A stretch of DNA of 64,000 bases, from the NCBI GenBank assembly GCA_947168045.1, contig CAMVKN010000005.1:61865-125864 (forward strand), written 5' to 3'. The DNA comes from an uncultured Prevotellaceae bacterium. GTDB taxonomy: Bacteria > Bacteroidota > Bacteroidia > Bacteroidales > Bacteroidaceae. A program made the position numbers and the translations under genes. Below, one piece after another: positions 19,159-27,341 of the stretch (positions are counted from its first letter, which is position 1; each line of letters begins with the position of its first letter). The notes beneath the pieces are model-generated. The model searched no databases. It worked only from the letters and a program-made list of their open reading frames with translations, and had not been told where the DNA came from.

Positions 19159-20769
19159 ATGAAAGAATCACTTCACGAAATAGGCAAGGCCATCCAACGA
19201 CATATTGAAAAGGAAAAGGCAAGTTATACGCGAATTCCTGCAATAGGAAGAGCTTATTGTTCGCTTAATAGCACATTACGCGGTAAAGAGGGCGCTCAAC
19301 AGTTTTGGATTGTAATAGGTGATACAACCAAAGTGCTCCGCACAGATGGGACTGTCGTTCACCGAGATTCGAAGATGGGTGAAGTTCTTTCCAAATACTA
19401 TTCTGGAAAGAGAAAATATATACAAATAACCAAGAATCCGAAACGGAAGAATGAGGTTGAAGTGACAATTCATAATAGGGCTATCTATAAACCAGATTTC
19501 TCAACTGCACAGGAAATTGTTATCAATATCGAAAATGATGCGACCTACTATCGTTTTCAGCGATTATATGATTTGTTAGGACAGCAAAGAGAGAAAGAGG
19601 CCCAACTGAAAGCACTTCAAGAAGAAAAGGAAAGACTTCGCAAACAAAGAGAAGAGGCAGAAAGGGCTGCTAAGGAGAAAGCCAGAAAGGAGGAAGAAGA
19701 AAGACTTCTTGAAGAAGCAAGAAAGCGCGAAGAGGAAGAAAAAACTAATCGTGCTAAGATTGCTCAACTGGAAAAAGATATTGAAGAGTCTAAATCGAAA
19801 GTGAAACAGACACAGTCTTTCATTCGTAAAGACTTGTCATTACGATCCCAACACATCCTTGATGAGACACAGGAAGATGCTAAGCGTTCTCATCTGTTTG
19901 ATGGGACTCCAATTGTAATAGAAGGAGGTCCAGGTACTGGAAAGACCACCACCATGATTCAGAGGTTGAAGTTCTTAATATCCCAACAGGCCTTGGAGGA
20001 ATATAATGCACCTCTTACATCTGAACAAATATCATCTCTTACTGATCCAAATACAAGGGATACAAACTGGTTGTTCTTTTCCCCGACAGATAAGTTGTTG
20101 TCATTCCTACAGGCCAACATGAGGGGCGAGTACCTAAATGCCAATGAGAATAATACAACTACATTAGAAAGCTTTAGAAACAAGATTCTGATGGAGTATA
20201 AATTGAGGAAGCCAGAGTCTGACGGGCCATTCAAGTTATATAAGGTAAAAGATAAAACTGAGACAATTTTAATTTTAAATGCAGAAGGTGCAATATCTGC
20301 ATTTGAAAAATTCTGTATTAGCAATATCTCAAATATCTTGCTAAATGCTTATTCTTTGAAGACTTCTGAATATTCTTGGCATAGTTTGGCGCAGAGCATT
20401 AAAGCATATTGCAAACGAGCAGAAAGTATCAAGGATATTGATGCATTAATACGGTTATTTAACTCATTGCATGATAATGAGAGAAAATCTGTGTCACAAA
20501 TAGAGGCGCAGTTGAATGACCTATTAAGCAAGAAGGCTCTATTTATTAAGAATAAGGTAGATGAGGATGAGCAATTAAAAACGGCAGTCATCGACTTGTT
20601 TGAGAAATGGAGGCAAGAGACTATCATTGTTCAAGAAGATGACATAGAAGAAAATGCTATGGATGAAGCCGAAGACGATGAGGATGAACTGGCTACTATC
20701 GACTATGACGCAAAACTGTATCAGCAATTAAAAACCGATTTTGAAGAAGTTGAGTTTACGAAAATATGA
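19159..20769 (+). pseudogene. SF1 helicase, N-terminal part (frame broken)
   Basis: A 536-residue open frame. Residues 1-135 are an unrecognised N-terminal domain. A strongly charged coiled coil (about 140-225, rich in Glu/Lys/Arg) leads to a UvrD-like helicase start: Walker A IEGGPGTGKTTTM at about 254-266. The frame then runs to a TGA at 20767-20769 without motifs II-VI. Those motifs continue directly in the frame that opens at 20741. The simplest reading is one long helicase broken by a single extra A in the AAAA run at 20760-20763: removing it would join ...EFTK to YDSNQ.... A programmed shift or a coupled two-gene form is possible but less likely. Confidence 0.7.
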
Positions 20770-21934
20770 TAGCAACCAAAAACTTACCAAAAGGCAAAGA
20801 GATTTGTATGCTATTGTCGAGTCTTTGGTGGAAATAAACGAACTCAACGATATTGGTGAACTAAGTTGGTTTACCAAAAACTATGCATTCTTGTGCAGGG
20901 GTGTTGAAAGTAATTTGTTTAACCAAATTCCACGTCTTTACAAGTTATTCAGAAAGAGGCAAATTGAGATAGGAAGTAATCTGTTTAATAAAAAACTTCT
21001 TGAGAAGATTCAAAAGAAGGACGGAGGCAAACGTATTCATCCAGAAGAACTCGAACTAATAGTAGGCTTCATCAACAATATGCTACTTGGAATGTATAAG
21101 AAATCTCATGTACGCTTCAACGGCATGAAAAATAAATATGTGGAAGCCTATAAAGAGAACGTTAAACCTGTCATTGGAATAGACGAGGCTACAGACTATT
21201 CTATTATCGATTATTACTTTATGACGTCATTCTGCCATTATGAATATTCAACATTGACTTTATGTGGTGACATCATGCAAGGATTAAATGATAATGGCAT
21301 AAAGAACTGGAATCAACTCAATAAATCCATACTTCCTAAGTTGGAAGTATATGAGCTGAAGACATCCTATCGCCAATTGCCCTCGTTGCTTGATATGTCA
21401 AAGCAAATGTACTTTGATGATTTGAAGGTGGAGGCTCCTTATACTACAACTAAAGAAAGATCGGACAATGAACCTGCTCCGCTTTGTTTTATTTCAGATG
21501 ATGAAGAAGAGAAGGCAGAATGGATTGCAAAGCGTATTATTGAAGTCTATAAGACATACGATGAAAGCATGCCATCAGTAGCTATTTTCGTTGGCGATGA
21601 CGTAAATATTAAAGAACTCGTTGATTTAATAAACGATCAAGACTATCTTAATGGTATCCAGATATACGATTGCTCTGAAAATAGGACTGCACCAAATACT
21701 AAGGCTGTTCGAGTGTTCAGAATTTCAGAAGTCAAAGGAATGGAATTTGAAGTTGTGTTTTTCTATGATATAGATACAGCATTGGAAGATTGCTCGTTAG
21801 ATATTATGAGGAGGTATCTATATGTTGGTATTTCCAGAGCCACTACTCATCTTGCTGCGACTTTCACCCAAGAGGAAGGGAACGAGGACATTATAAAATA
21901 TTTCGATAGGACTACAGACAACTGGAAAATATAG
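20741..21934 (+). pseudogene. SF1 helicase, C-terminal part (frame broken)
   Basis: A 397-residue frame that continues the helicase: motif II VIGIDEATDYS near 142-152, motif III-like LTLCGDIMQGL, motif IV LKTSYRQLPSLL, motif V-like SEVKGMEFEVVFFYD and motif VI RRYLYVGISRATTHL. It has no Walker A, and its only in-frame start is a TTG at 20741, overlapping the first part by 29 bp in the +1 frame. On its own it could not hydrolyse ATP. It is therefore best seen as the second half of one protein. This helicase with its novel N-terminal domain is the last intact-looking defence gene of the island. Confidence 0.7.
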
Positions 21935-21946
21935 TAACAACTAATA

Positions 21947-22420
21947 ATGGAACAGATACAAGATAGAATAGAGCAATGTCTAAACGACAAGAAATACGAG
22001 AAGTGGAGAAATCTGCATCAAAAAGATGCGCACATTCGCAGATTTTTGGAGCCGTTATATAAATCGATCGCCAATGGCGACCGATTTGGAAGAGTCTAAC
22101 ACACAGGCTGTTATTGTATATGACCATTTTTCTTTGCAAAATGGTCGCCGACGGCGAGCGAAAATGTTCGTGATGAATTCCTTGGCATCAGTTTCTCGCA
22201 CCACATGGAGATATTACACAAAACGAAAGATATCAACGAAGTACTATTTTGTATCCATGAGACCGTCGTGCATCAATGGGACAAATATACGCTACGTGAT
22301 GTGCTAAAAGTGGGAATCCCTCGCCCCGAACATATTGCACCCAACAACTTCGCCCAGACAATGCCATCAACAAGACAGGATCATTGCAACTCATCGGAAA
22401 AGGGTTATACGTGTTGTTAA
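21947..22420 (+). pseudogene. Decayed gene, DUF1016-like fragments in two frames
   Basis: An ATG at 21947 opens a 50-residue peptide ending at TAA 22099 (MEQIQDRIEQCLNDKK...GDRFGRV). The sense then seems to move to another frame (TQAVIVYDHFSLQNGRRRRAK, about 22104-22166) and back to the first frame (DEFLGISFSHHMEILHKT..., then HQWDKYTLRDVLK, about 22170-22420). The last block resembles the SWSHYxELL...W...LxRQ region of DUF1016/YhcG nucleases. Two compensating frameshifts indicate a dead gene. The family call is by eye and tentative; decay itself is clearer. Confidence 0.45.
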
Positions 22421-22491
22421 CAATGAGTCAATGTCAATGGGGTGGGAAGTTGGAGGATATGTCTCGCACAAACTATACAGAAATATGGGAA
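22378..22491 (+). pseudogene. Second DUF1016 N-domain remnant
   Basis: In the third frame, a stretch reads RVIRVVNNESMSMGWEVGG followed by YVSHKL. This resembles the DUF1016 N-terminal block (V..VN..M...YWEIG.YIS..). It overlaps the end of the preceding remnant and has no start or continuation, so it is a scrap of a second copy or a rearranged piece of the same gene. Confidence 0.35.
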
Positions 22492-22500
22492 GCAGAAAAA

Positions 22501-22521
22501 GAGGTGCACCAAGTGCACCTC
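22501..22521. repeat. GGTGCAC palindrome
   Basis: A 9-bp inverted repeat (gaggtgcac / gtgcacctc) with a 3-base loop. The same GTGCACCT core recurs near 22579 and 22603. It lies at the head of a stretch of about 550 bp with no gene. Confidence 0.6.
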
Positions 22522-22680
22522 TGACTATTAGCGGTCTGACTTGCAAGCGGTTAGTTGGTGCTCCAACGTGTTTTTTCGTGCACCTGCAGGGACATCTACG
22601 TGCACCTGGGCACAGCCAATGGGCTTTTGATAACGATGATACCGCGCTTTTTGGATAAATTCTCGAGAGAATTGGAGCAT

Positions 22681-22801
22681 AAAGCGGCACTTTACAAACA
22701 ATAAAGCGGCACTTTACGAGCATAACTCAATGCCTGGCTGAATTATCTCCATGCCTGGCTGAATTATCTCCATGCCTGGCGAGCATAACTCAATGCCTGG
22801 C
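22681..22801. repeat. Nested tandem repeats in the gene-free tail of the island
   Basis: Three units are visible. A 15-bp unit AAAGCGGCACTTTAC occurs at 22681-22695 and 22703-22717. A 21-bp unit beginning TGCCTGGCTGAATTATC occurs at 22731-22751 and 22752-22772 with a partial third copy. A 21-bp unit beginning GAGCATAACTCAATGCC occurs at 22718-22738 and 22781-22801. No credible coding frame runs through them. Confidence 0.7.
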
Positions 22802-22857
22802 TGTCATCAATCGCGACTTTTCTCGCGTGCGCGCGCGTGTAAGCGAAACAATGCCAG

Positions 22858-23004
22858 GTGCTTGTACCTACTTGCACCTACTTTGCAACCACTTGCAAGT
22901 CAATATGTTACAAAATCGCATTTACTTGCACCTACTTGCACCTGCGGTTGCACCTACTTGCACCTGGGATAGCGCCTGTCCATGTCAGGTGCAAGCAGGT
23001 GCAA
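22858..23004. repeat. Ten-base-period CTTGCACCTA repeats with a 19-bp inverted repeat
   Basis: The decamer CTTGCACCTA and close variants repeat at about one helical turn (around 22861, 22871, 22924, 22934, 22951-22960). A 19-bp near-perfect inverted repeat then forms arms 22948-22966 and 22986-23004 with one G:T-type mismatch and a 19-base loop. It lies just beyond the 3' end of nadB. Not CRISPR: the unit is too short and there are no unique spacers. Confidence 0.65.
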
Positions 23005-23026
23005 GCACCTGAACACTTTTCGCTTA

Positions 23027-23040
23027 TACGCGCGCGCGTA
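23027..23040. repeat. TACGCGCGCGCGTA palindrome
   Basis: A 14-bp perfect palindrome of alternating CG, 15 bp past the 3' end of nadB. The identical 14-mer recurs at 52836-52849 and related forms occur at 22824-22843 and 63798-63813. Three of these four sites lie at 3' ends of genes. Confidence 0.65.
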
Positions 23041-23054
23041 AGCTACACCTACTG

Positions 23055-24647
23055 TCAGTCCTTCTTGTCGTAGGCGTGTACGGGATAGTCGATGGTGTAG
23101 TGCAGACCTCGGCTCTCCTTACGCTCCAGTGCAAAGCGGGTGATGAGGTAGCCCACGTTAATCATGTTACGCAGCTCGCAGATGTCCTTCGATGCCTTCA
23201 CACGCTTGAAGAGACGCTCCGTCTCCTCGTAGAGCATGTCAAGACGGTCCCAGGCACGGTGCAGGCGCAGGTCTGAGCGCACGATGCCGACATAGTTGGA
23301 CATAATCTGGTTCACCTCTTTCACGCTCTGTGTGATGAGCACCTTCTCCTCGTTGGTCATCGTTCCCTCATCATTCCACTCAGGCACCTGCTCGTTAAAG
23401 TCGTAAAGGTCGACATGCCTCAGTGAGTCCTTAGCAGCCGTGTCAGCATAGACAACAGCCTCTATGAGCGAGTTGGATGCCAGACGGTTGCCGCCGTGCA
23501 GGCCAGTGCACGAGCACTCACCGAGGGCGTAGAGGCGTTCTATTGACGTCTGCCCGTTGAGGTCCACCTTGATGCCGCCGCACATGTAGTGGGCTGCGGG
23601 GCGCACTGGGATGTAGTCGGTGGTGATGTCGATGCCCATGGAGAGGCACTTCTGGTAGATGTTGGGGAAGTGGTGTCGTGTCTCTTCCGGGTCCTTGTGC
23701 GTCACGTCGAGACACACATGGTCCAGGCCGTGAATCTTCATCTCCTTGTCGATGGCACGTGCCACGATGTCGCGTGGAGCCAATGAGAGACGGGCGTCAT
23801 ACTTCTCCATGAACGTCTCGCCGTTGGGTAGCTTCAGTATGCCGCCGTAGCCGCGCATGGCCTCGGTGATGAGGTAGGCGGGGTGCGTCTCCTTTGTATT
23901 ATGCAGCACCGTGGGGTGGAACTGTACGAACTCCATGTCCTGGACGGTGCCCTTTGCACGATAGACCATGGCAATGCCGTCGCCGGTAGCGATGACAGGG
24001 TTCGAGGTGGTCAGGTAGACGGCACCGCAGCCGCCCGTACACATTACTGTGACCCTGCTCAGATAGGTGTCCACCTTCTCCGTTTCAGGGTTGAGGACGT
24101 AGGCACCATAGCACTTGATGTTAGGCGAGCGCCGTGTGACGCGCACGCCCATGTGGTGCTGCGTGATGATTTCCACGGCGAAGTGGTTCTCCTTCACGGT
24201 GATGTCGGGATTGTTTCTAACGGCCTCCATCAAGCCGCGCTGAATCTCGGCGCCCGTGTCGTCGGCATGGTGTAGGATGCGGAACTCCGAGTGTCCGCCC
24301 TCGCGGTGCAGGTCGAAGGAGCCGTCGTCCTTCTTGTCGAAGTTGACGCCCCACTGCACCAGCTCCTTGATTTGCTCAGGCGCCATGCGCACCACCTGTT
24401 CCACGGCAGCGCGGTCGCTGATATAGTCGCCGGCAATCATGGTGTCCTCGATGTGCTTGTCGAAGTTGTCGACGGCCAGGTTAGTGACGCTGGCCACGCC
24501 ACCCTGTGCAAAGCTGGTGTTGGCCTCGTCGAGGCTTGTCTTGCAGATGAGGCACACAGACCCTTTCTTGGCGCGTGCCACCTTCAGTGCATAGCTCATG
24601 CCAGCCACGCCAGCACCGATAATCAGAAAGTCATATTTGTAAACCAT
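23055..24647 (-). CDS. nadB: L-aspartate oxidase
   Basis: A 530-residue flavoprotein. The FAD-binding motif IIGAGVAGMSYALKVA is at about 9-24. Family blocks include NTSFAQGGVASV, EGGHSEFRILHHADDTGAEI, QFHPTVL and PAAHYMCGGIKVDL. It oxidises L-aspartate to iminoaspartate, the first step of de novo NAD synthesis. The gene starts 22 bp after the beta-galactosidase stop, and that gap is made only of short AGTTAGG-type repeats. No nadA or nadC lies next to it. Confidence 0.95.
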   Translation of the reverse strand: MVYKYDFLIIGAGVAGMSYALKVARAKKGSVCLICKTSLDEANTSFAQGGVASVTNLAVDNFDKHIEDTMIAGDYISDRAAVEQVVRMAPEQIKELVQWGVNFDKKDDGSFDLHREGGHSEFRILHHADDTGAEIQRGLMEAVRNNPDITVKENHFAVEIITQHHMGVRVTRRSPNIKCYGAYVLNPETEKVDTYLSRVTVMCTGGCGAVYLTTSNPVIATGDGIAMVYRAKGTVQDMEFVQFHPTVLHNTKETHPAYLITEAMRGYGGILKLPNGETFMEKYDARLSLAPRDIVARAIDKEMKIHGLDHVCLDVTHKDPEETRHHFPNIYQKCLSMGIDITTDYIPVRPAAHYMCGGIKVDLNGQTSIERLYALGECSCTGLHGGNRLASNSLIEAVVYADTAAKDSLRHVDLYDFNEQVPEWNDEGTMTNEEKVLITQSVKEVNQIMSNYVGIVRSDLRLHRAWDRLDMLYEETERLFKRVKASKDICELRNMINVGYLITRFALERKESRGLHYTIDYPVHAYDKKD

Positions 24648-24669
24648 TGTTGGAGTTAGGAGTTAGAAG
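24648..24669. repeat. AGTTAGG repeat forming the whole gap between two genes
   Basis: The 22 bp between the beta-galactosidase stop and the nadB start consist of GTTGGAGTTAGGAGTTAGAA-type repeats. On the minus strand each unit carries TAA. A related repeat fills the queE-cls gap at 36467-36489. Confidence 0.65.
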
Positions 24670-27138
24670 TTAATAGACGTAGACCTTGAAGTCCTTGATG
24701 CTGCCGGGTGCGCCCTGCTCGGCACGTGGCAGATATTCAAGTGCGCTAATGGTCTGCTCGCTGCCGAGGTCGATGACAAACAGGTGCGGCGTCTGTGCGG
24801 CACGCTCCGTCTGCCAGTAGGTGCTCTCCTGCAGGTCGAAGACCTTGTCGCCGGTATGGTTGCCGTTCTCCTCCTCGCTGTTGGCATACTTGCAGGTCCA
24901 TGCCTCGCGGCTGATGCGACGTCCGCCAGGATTCTGCAGGTAGAGCTCAGCTATGGCGGCGCGGTCGTTGTCTTTTTGTGTAGAGAGCACCTCGATGGCA
25001 ATGTAGCGTCCCTTGACATCATTTTCAAAGAAGAAGGTCTGCCATCCGTTGCCGGGGGCGGCGGTTGCAACGGCTGAGCCATTGCCAGCACTGAACGCGA
25101 CGGGCGTCTGCGAGTTCAGGTCGGGCTTGTCGCCGATGTTGTTGTGCTTGTTCGACTTCTCTAATTGCAGCTTGTTCAGCTCGGGCTCAGCCTGTCCCCA
25201 GACAACAGCCTCCTTCGGGCCGACGATGTCGAGGACGATGATTTCGTTCTTCCCCTTCTTCAGCCAGCAGCCGGGGACATAGAGTGTCTGCTGCGGGCCA
25301 ATCGACCAGATGCGGCCCATGGCGTGGCCATTGACCCATACCTGTCCCTTGCCCCATGTCTCGAAGTTCAGGAAGGTGTCGCCCACCTTCTGCAGGTTGA
25401 AGTAGCCACGGTAGTAGCCACGCTTGGTCTCAAGGTCCGTAGGATTCTCACGTGCGATGGTGCCCAGCGAGAAAGCCTGCACGGCATTGTCGTATGCGTC
25501 AGGAATCAGCACGTTATTCCAGATGCGAGGCGTCAAGACCACCTCGTTGTTGTCAATCTCTGCCGTGAAGGTGACATTGCCGATGATGCCCTTGAAGTCC
25601 TTGATGGCACGACCGAAGTTGATGCGGCCCATGCCCTCAACCAGGATATCAATACGCGCATTTTTCCTGACGGCGGGCAACAGCAGCGACTTCTCATTTT
25701 TCACGCGGTCAATCTTGCCTACATACTTACCATCGATGAACACCTGTGCAAAGTCGTGCACCTCAGCGGTGAGCAGGCTCTTCACTGGAATCTCAGGCAG
25801 CGTGGTGGAATACATCATCATGCCCCATCCCATGCCAACCTCCTCGAAGGTCTTGATGCGATCCTCGCCTTCGCCACCAGCTCCCATCAGCAGGGGCTGA
25901 TACTCGTTGAGCTCAAACTTCGGAACGGTGATGATGGGTGCTGCGGGCTTGGGCACGGCGGGCAGCTTCTTGTCGCTATAGCGCTGCATCATCTCACGCA
26001 GCTCGTAGTATTTCGGGGTGGCCTGGCCATACTCGTTGATGGGGGCGTCGTAGTCGTAGCTGGTCACGTCGGGGGCGAAGCCGGGAGAGTTGGCGCCGGC
26101 CCAGTGGCCGAAGCTGGTGCCGCCGTGGGTCATGTAGAGCGAGAAGCTGATGCCCTTCGACAGCATCTCGTCCATACCGTCGACCATGGCCTTGGCGGGG
26201 CGCGTCTCGTGGCGGGCTCCCCACTTGTCGAACCATCCGCTCCAGAACTCGGAGCACATCTTCGGAGCGTTAGGGCGCAGCTCGCCCAGGCGGCGGAACT
26301 GCTGGTCGATGTTGGCGCCGGTGCCGAAGTTCATCGTCCACGTCAGGTCGTCGAGTCCGTTTTTCTCGAAGTTAGACGACCAGTCGCACTGGAAGAGGAG
26401 CAAAGAAGCCTCCCCAAGCCCCTCCGAAGGAGGGGGTGTTTGGTTAGTCACGGAATTGTCAATAGTATTATGTGACTTAACATCCCCTCCTTTGGAGGGG
26501 CTTGGGGAGGCTTTGTAGATTTCCCGCAGGCAGTCCCTTATCTCACTGACGTAGGGTTTGTCCTCACCGTAGGAGCCGTACTCGTTCTCCACCTGAATCA
26601 TGATGATGGGGCCACCATTCTGGATGGTCAGCGGAGCCAGCTGCTCGCCCACCTTCTCTTCAAAAATCTTCACGCGCTCCATGAAGTACGGGTCGCGCTC
26701 GCGCAGGCGTATGTCCTTCTTCTTCAGCAGCCACCAGGGCAGACCGCCCATCTCCCACTCGGCGCAGACGTAGGGTCCGGGACGCACGATGACATACATG
26801 CCGTTCTTCTGTGCCAGGCGGCAGAACTCGGCCACGTCGTTGTTGCCTGAGAAGTCGAACTGTCCTTCCTGCTGCTCATGGATGTTCCAGAAGATGTAGA
26901 TGCACACGGTGTTCATGCCCAGGGCCTTGCACATCTTGATGCGGTGCTCCCAGTAGGGTCTGGGAATACGTGGGTAATGCACTTCGGCAGCCTTCACGAT
27001 GAAAGGCTCGCCGTTCAGCAGGAATGTCTTGTCGCCGACGGTGAACGTGCCGGGCTTCACGCCGTCAGTGGCGGCACCGGCTGTCGTGGCAGCTGACAGG
27101 GCAGCAACCAAGAACAGCTTCTTTAGTAGATTTTTCAT
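24670..27138 (-). CDS. Secreted GH35 beta-galactosidase with an in-frame palindromic insert
   Basis: An 822-residue enzyme with a signal peptide (about 1-22). The GH35 catalytic domain shows the acid/base E186 (VENEYGSYG) and the nucleophile E297 (MCSEFWSGWFDKWG). The C-terminal 150 residues resemble a galactose-binding F5/8-type C domain. It releases terminal beta-linked galactose in the periplasm or outside. Residues 209-244 (KASPSPSKGGDV... to ...PPPSEGLGEAS) are an insert not expected in the family, encoded by a palindromic element at 26406-26513. The frame is kept, so the product may still fold. Confidence 0.9.
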   Translation of the reverse strand: MKNLLKKLFLVAALSAATTAGAATDGVKPGTFTVGDKTFLLNGEPFIVKAAEVHYPRIPRPYWEHRIKMCKALGMNTVCIYIFWNIHEQQEGQFDFSGNNDVAEFCRLAQKNGMYVIVRPGPYVCAEWEMGGLPWWLLKKKDIRLRERDPYFMERVKIFEEKVGEQLAPLTIQNGGPIIMIQVENEYGSYGEDKPYVSEIRDCLREIYKASPSPSKGGDVKSHNTIDNSVTNQTPPPSEGLGEASLLLFQCDWSSNFEKNGLDDLTWTMNFGTGANIDQQFRRLGELRPNAPKMCSEFWSGWFDKWGARHETRPAKAMVDGMDEMLSKGISFSLYMTHGGTSFGHWAGANSPGFAPDVTSYDYDAPINEYGQATPKYYELREMMQRYSDKKLPAVPKPAAPIITVPKFELNEYQPLLMGAGGEGEDRIKTFEEVGMGWGMMMYSTTLPEIPVKSLLTAEVHDFAQVFIDGKYVGKIDRVKNEKSLLLPAVRKNARIDILVEGMGRINFGRAIKDFKGIIGNVTFTAEIDNNEVVLTPRIWNNVLIPDAYDNAVQAFSLGTIARENPTDLETKRGYYRGYFNLQKVGDTFLNFETWGKGQVWVNGHAMGRIWSIGPQQTLYVPGCWLKKGKNEIIVLDIVGPKEAVVWGQAEPELNKLQLEKSNKHNNIGDKPDLNSQTPVAFSAGNGSAVATAAPGNGWQTFFFENDVKGRYIAIEVLSTQKDNDRAAIAELYLQNPGGRRISREAWTCKYANSEEENGNHTGDKVFDLQESTYWQTERAAQTPHLFVIDLGSEQTISALEYLPRAEQGAPGSIKDFKVYVY
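26406..26513. mobile_element. MITE-like palindromic element, short-arm subfamily, inside the GH35 gene
   Basis: Two 30-bp arms at 26406-26435 and 26484-26513 are inverted repeats with one mismatch, around a 48-bp loop. Each arm is itself a small hairpin (CCCCTCC...GGAGGGG). The element is 108 bp, divisible by three, and adds a Ser/Pro/Gly-rich peptide without a stop. The right arm matches the single arm found in etfB at 48281-48310 almost exactly. Confidence 0.8.
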
Positions 27139-27168
27139 AGCGAAAACATGTTGTTTGTTTTGCGCACA

Positions 27169-27197
27169 AAGGTACGAAGAAATTGCGAATGGTGCAA
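27169..27197 (-). promoter_or_regulatory. Promoter of the GH35-nadB unit
   Basis: On the minus strand, a -7 box TACCTTTG at 27169-27176 and a TTG at 27195-27197, 18 bp apart. The -7 box is 31 bp before the beta-galactosidase start. Confidence 0.65.
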
Positions 27198-27264
27198 GTC
27201 TTTGCGCCGATTATTCAAGTTGAGGCAGTGTTTTATAACGAAATGATGCCAACAGATTAAACGG

Positions 27265-27279
27265 TGGCACGGTTTTTGC
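27265..27279 (+). promoter_or_regulatory. Sigma-54 (RpoN)-type -24/-12 promoter
   Basis: TGGCACGGTTTTTGC fits the -24/-12 consensus TGGCACGNNNNTTGC at every defined position, with the GG and GC doublets at the proper spacing. It is 63 bp before the ATG of the DUF3857 gene, and no TAnnTTTG box competes in that gap. If used, expression would need a sigma-54 activator, whose site is not visible. Confidence 0.65.
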
Positions 27280-27341
27280 GTCTAATCACAGAGAGGTAAG
27301 CTCCGTCAGGAGCAAGGTCTAACTTAATAACACATATTACT

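Noticed and set aside
22858..23004. CRISPR array in the repeat tail of the island
   Set aside because: The repeat unit is about 10 bp, directly adjoining, with no spacers of constant length and no cas genes.
25165..26475. 436-residue plus-strand frame opposite the beta-galactosidase gene
   Set aside because: It is antisense to a clear GH35 gene, is rich in His/Val/Leu as usual for reverse frames of GC-rich genes, and has no start signal.
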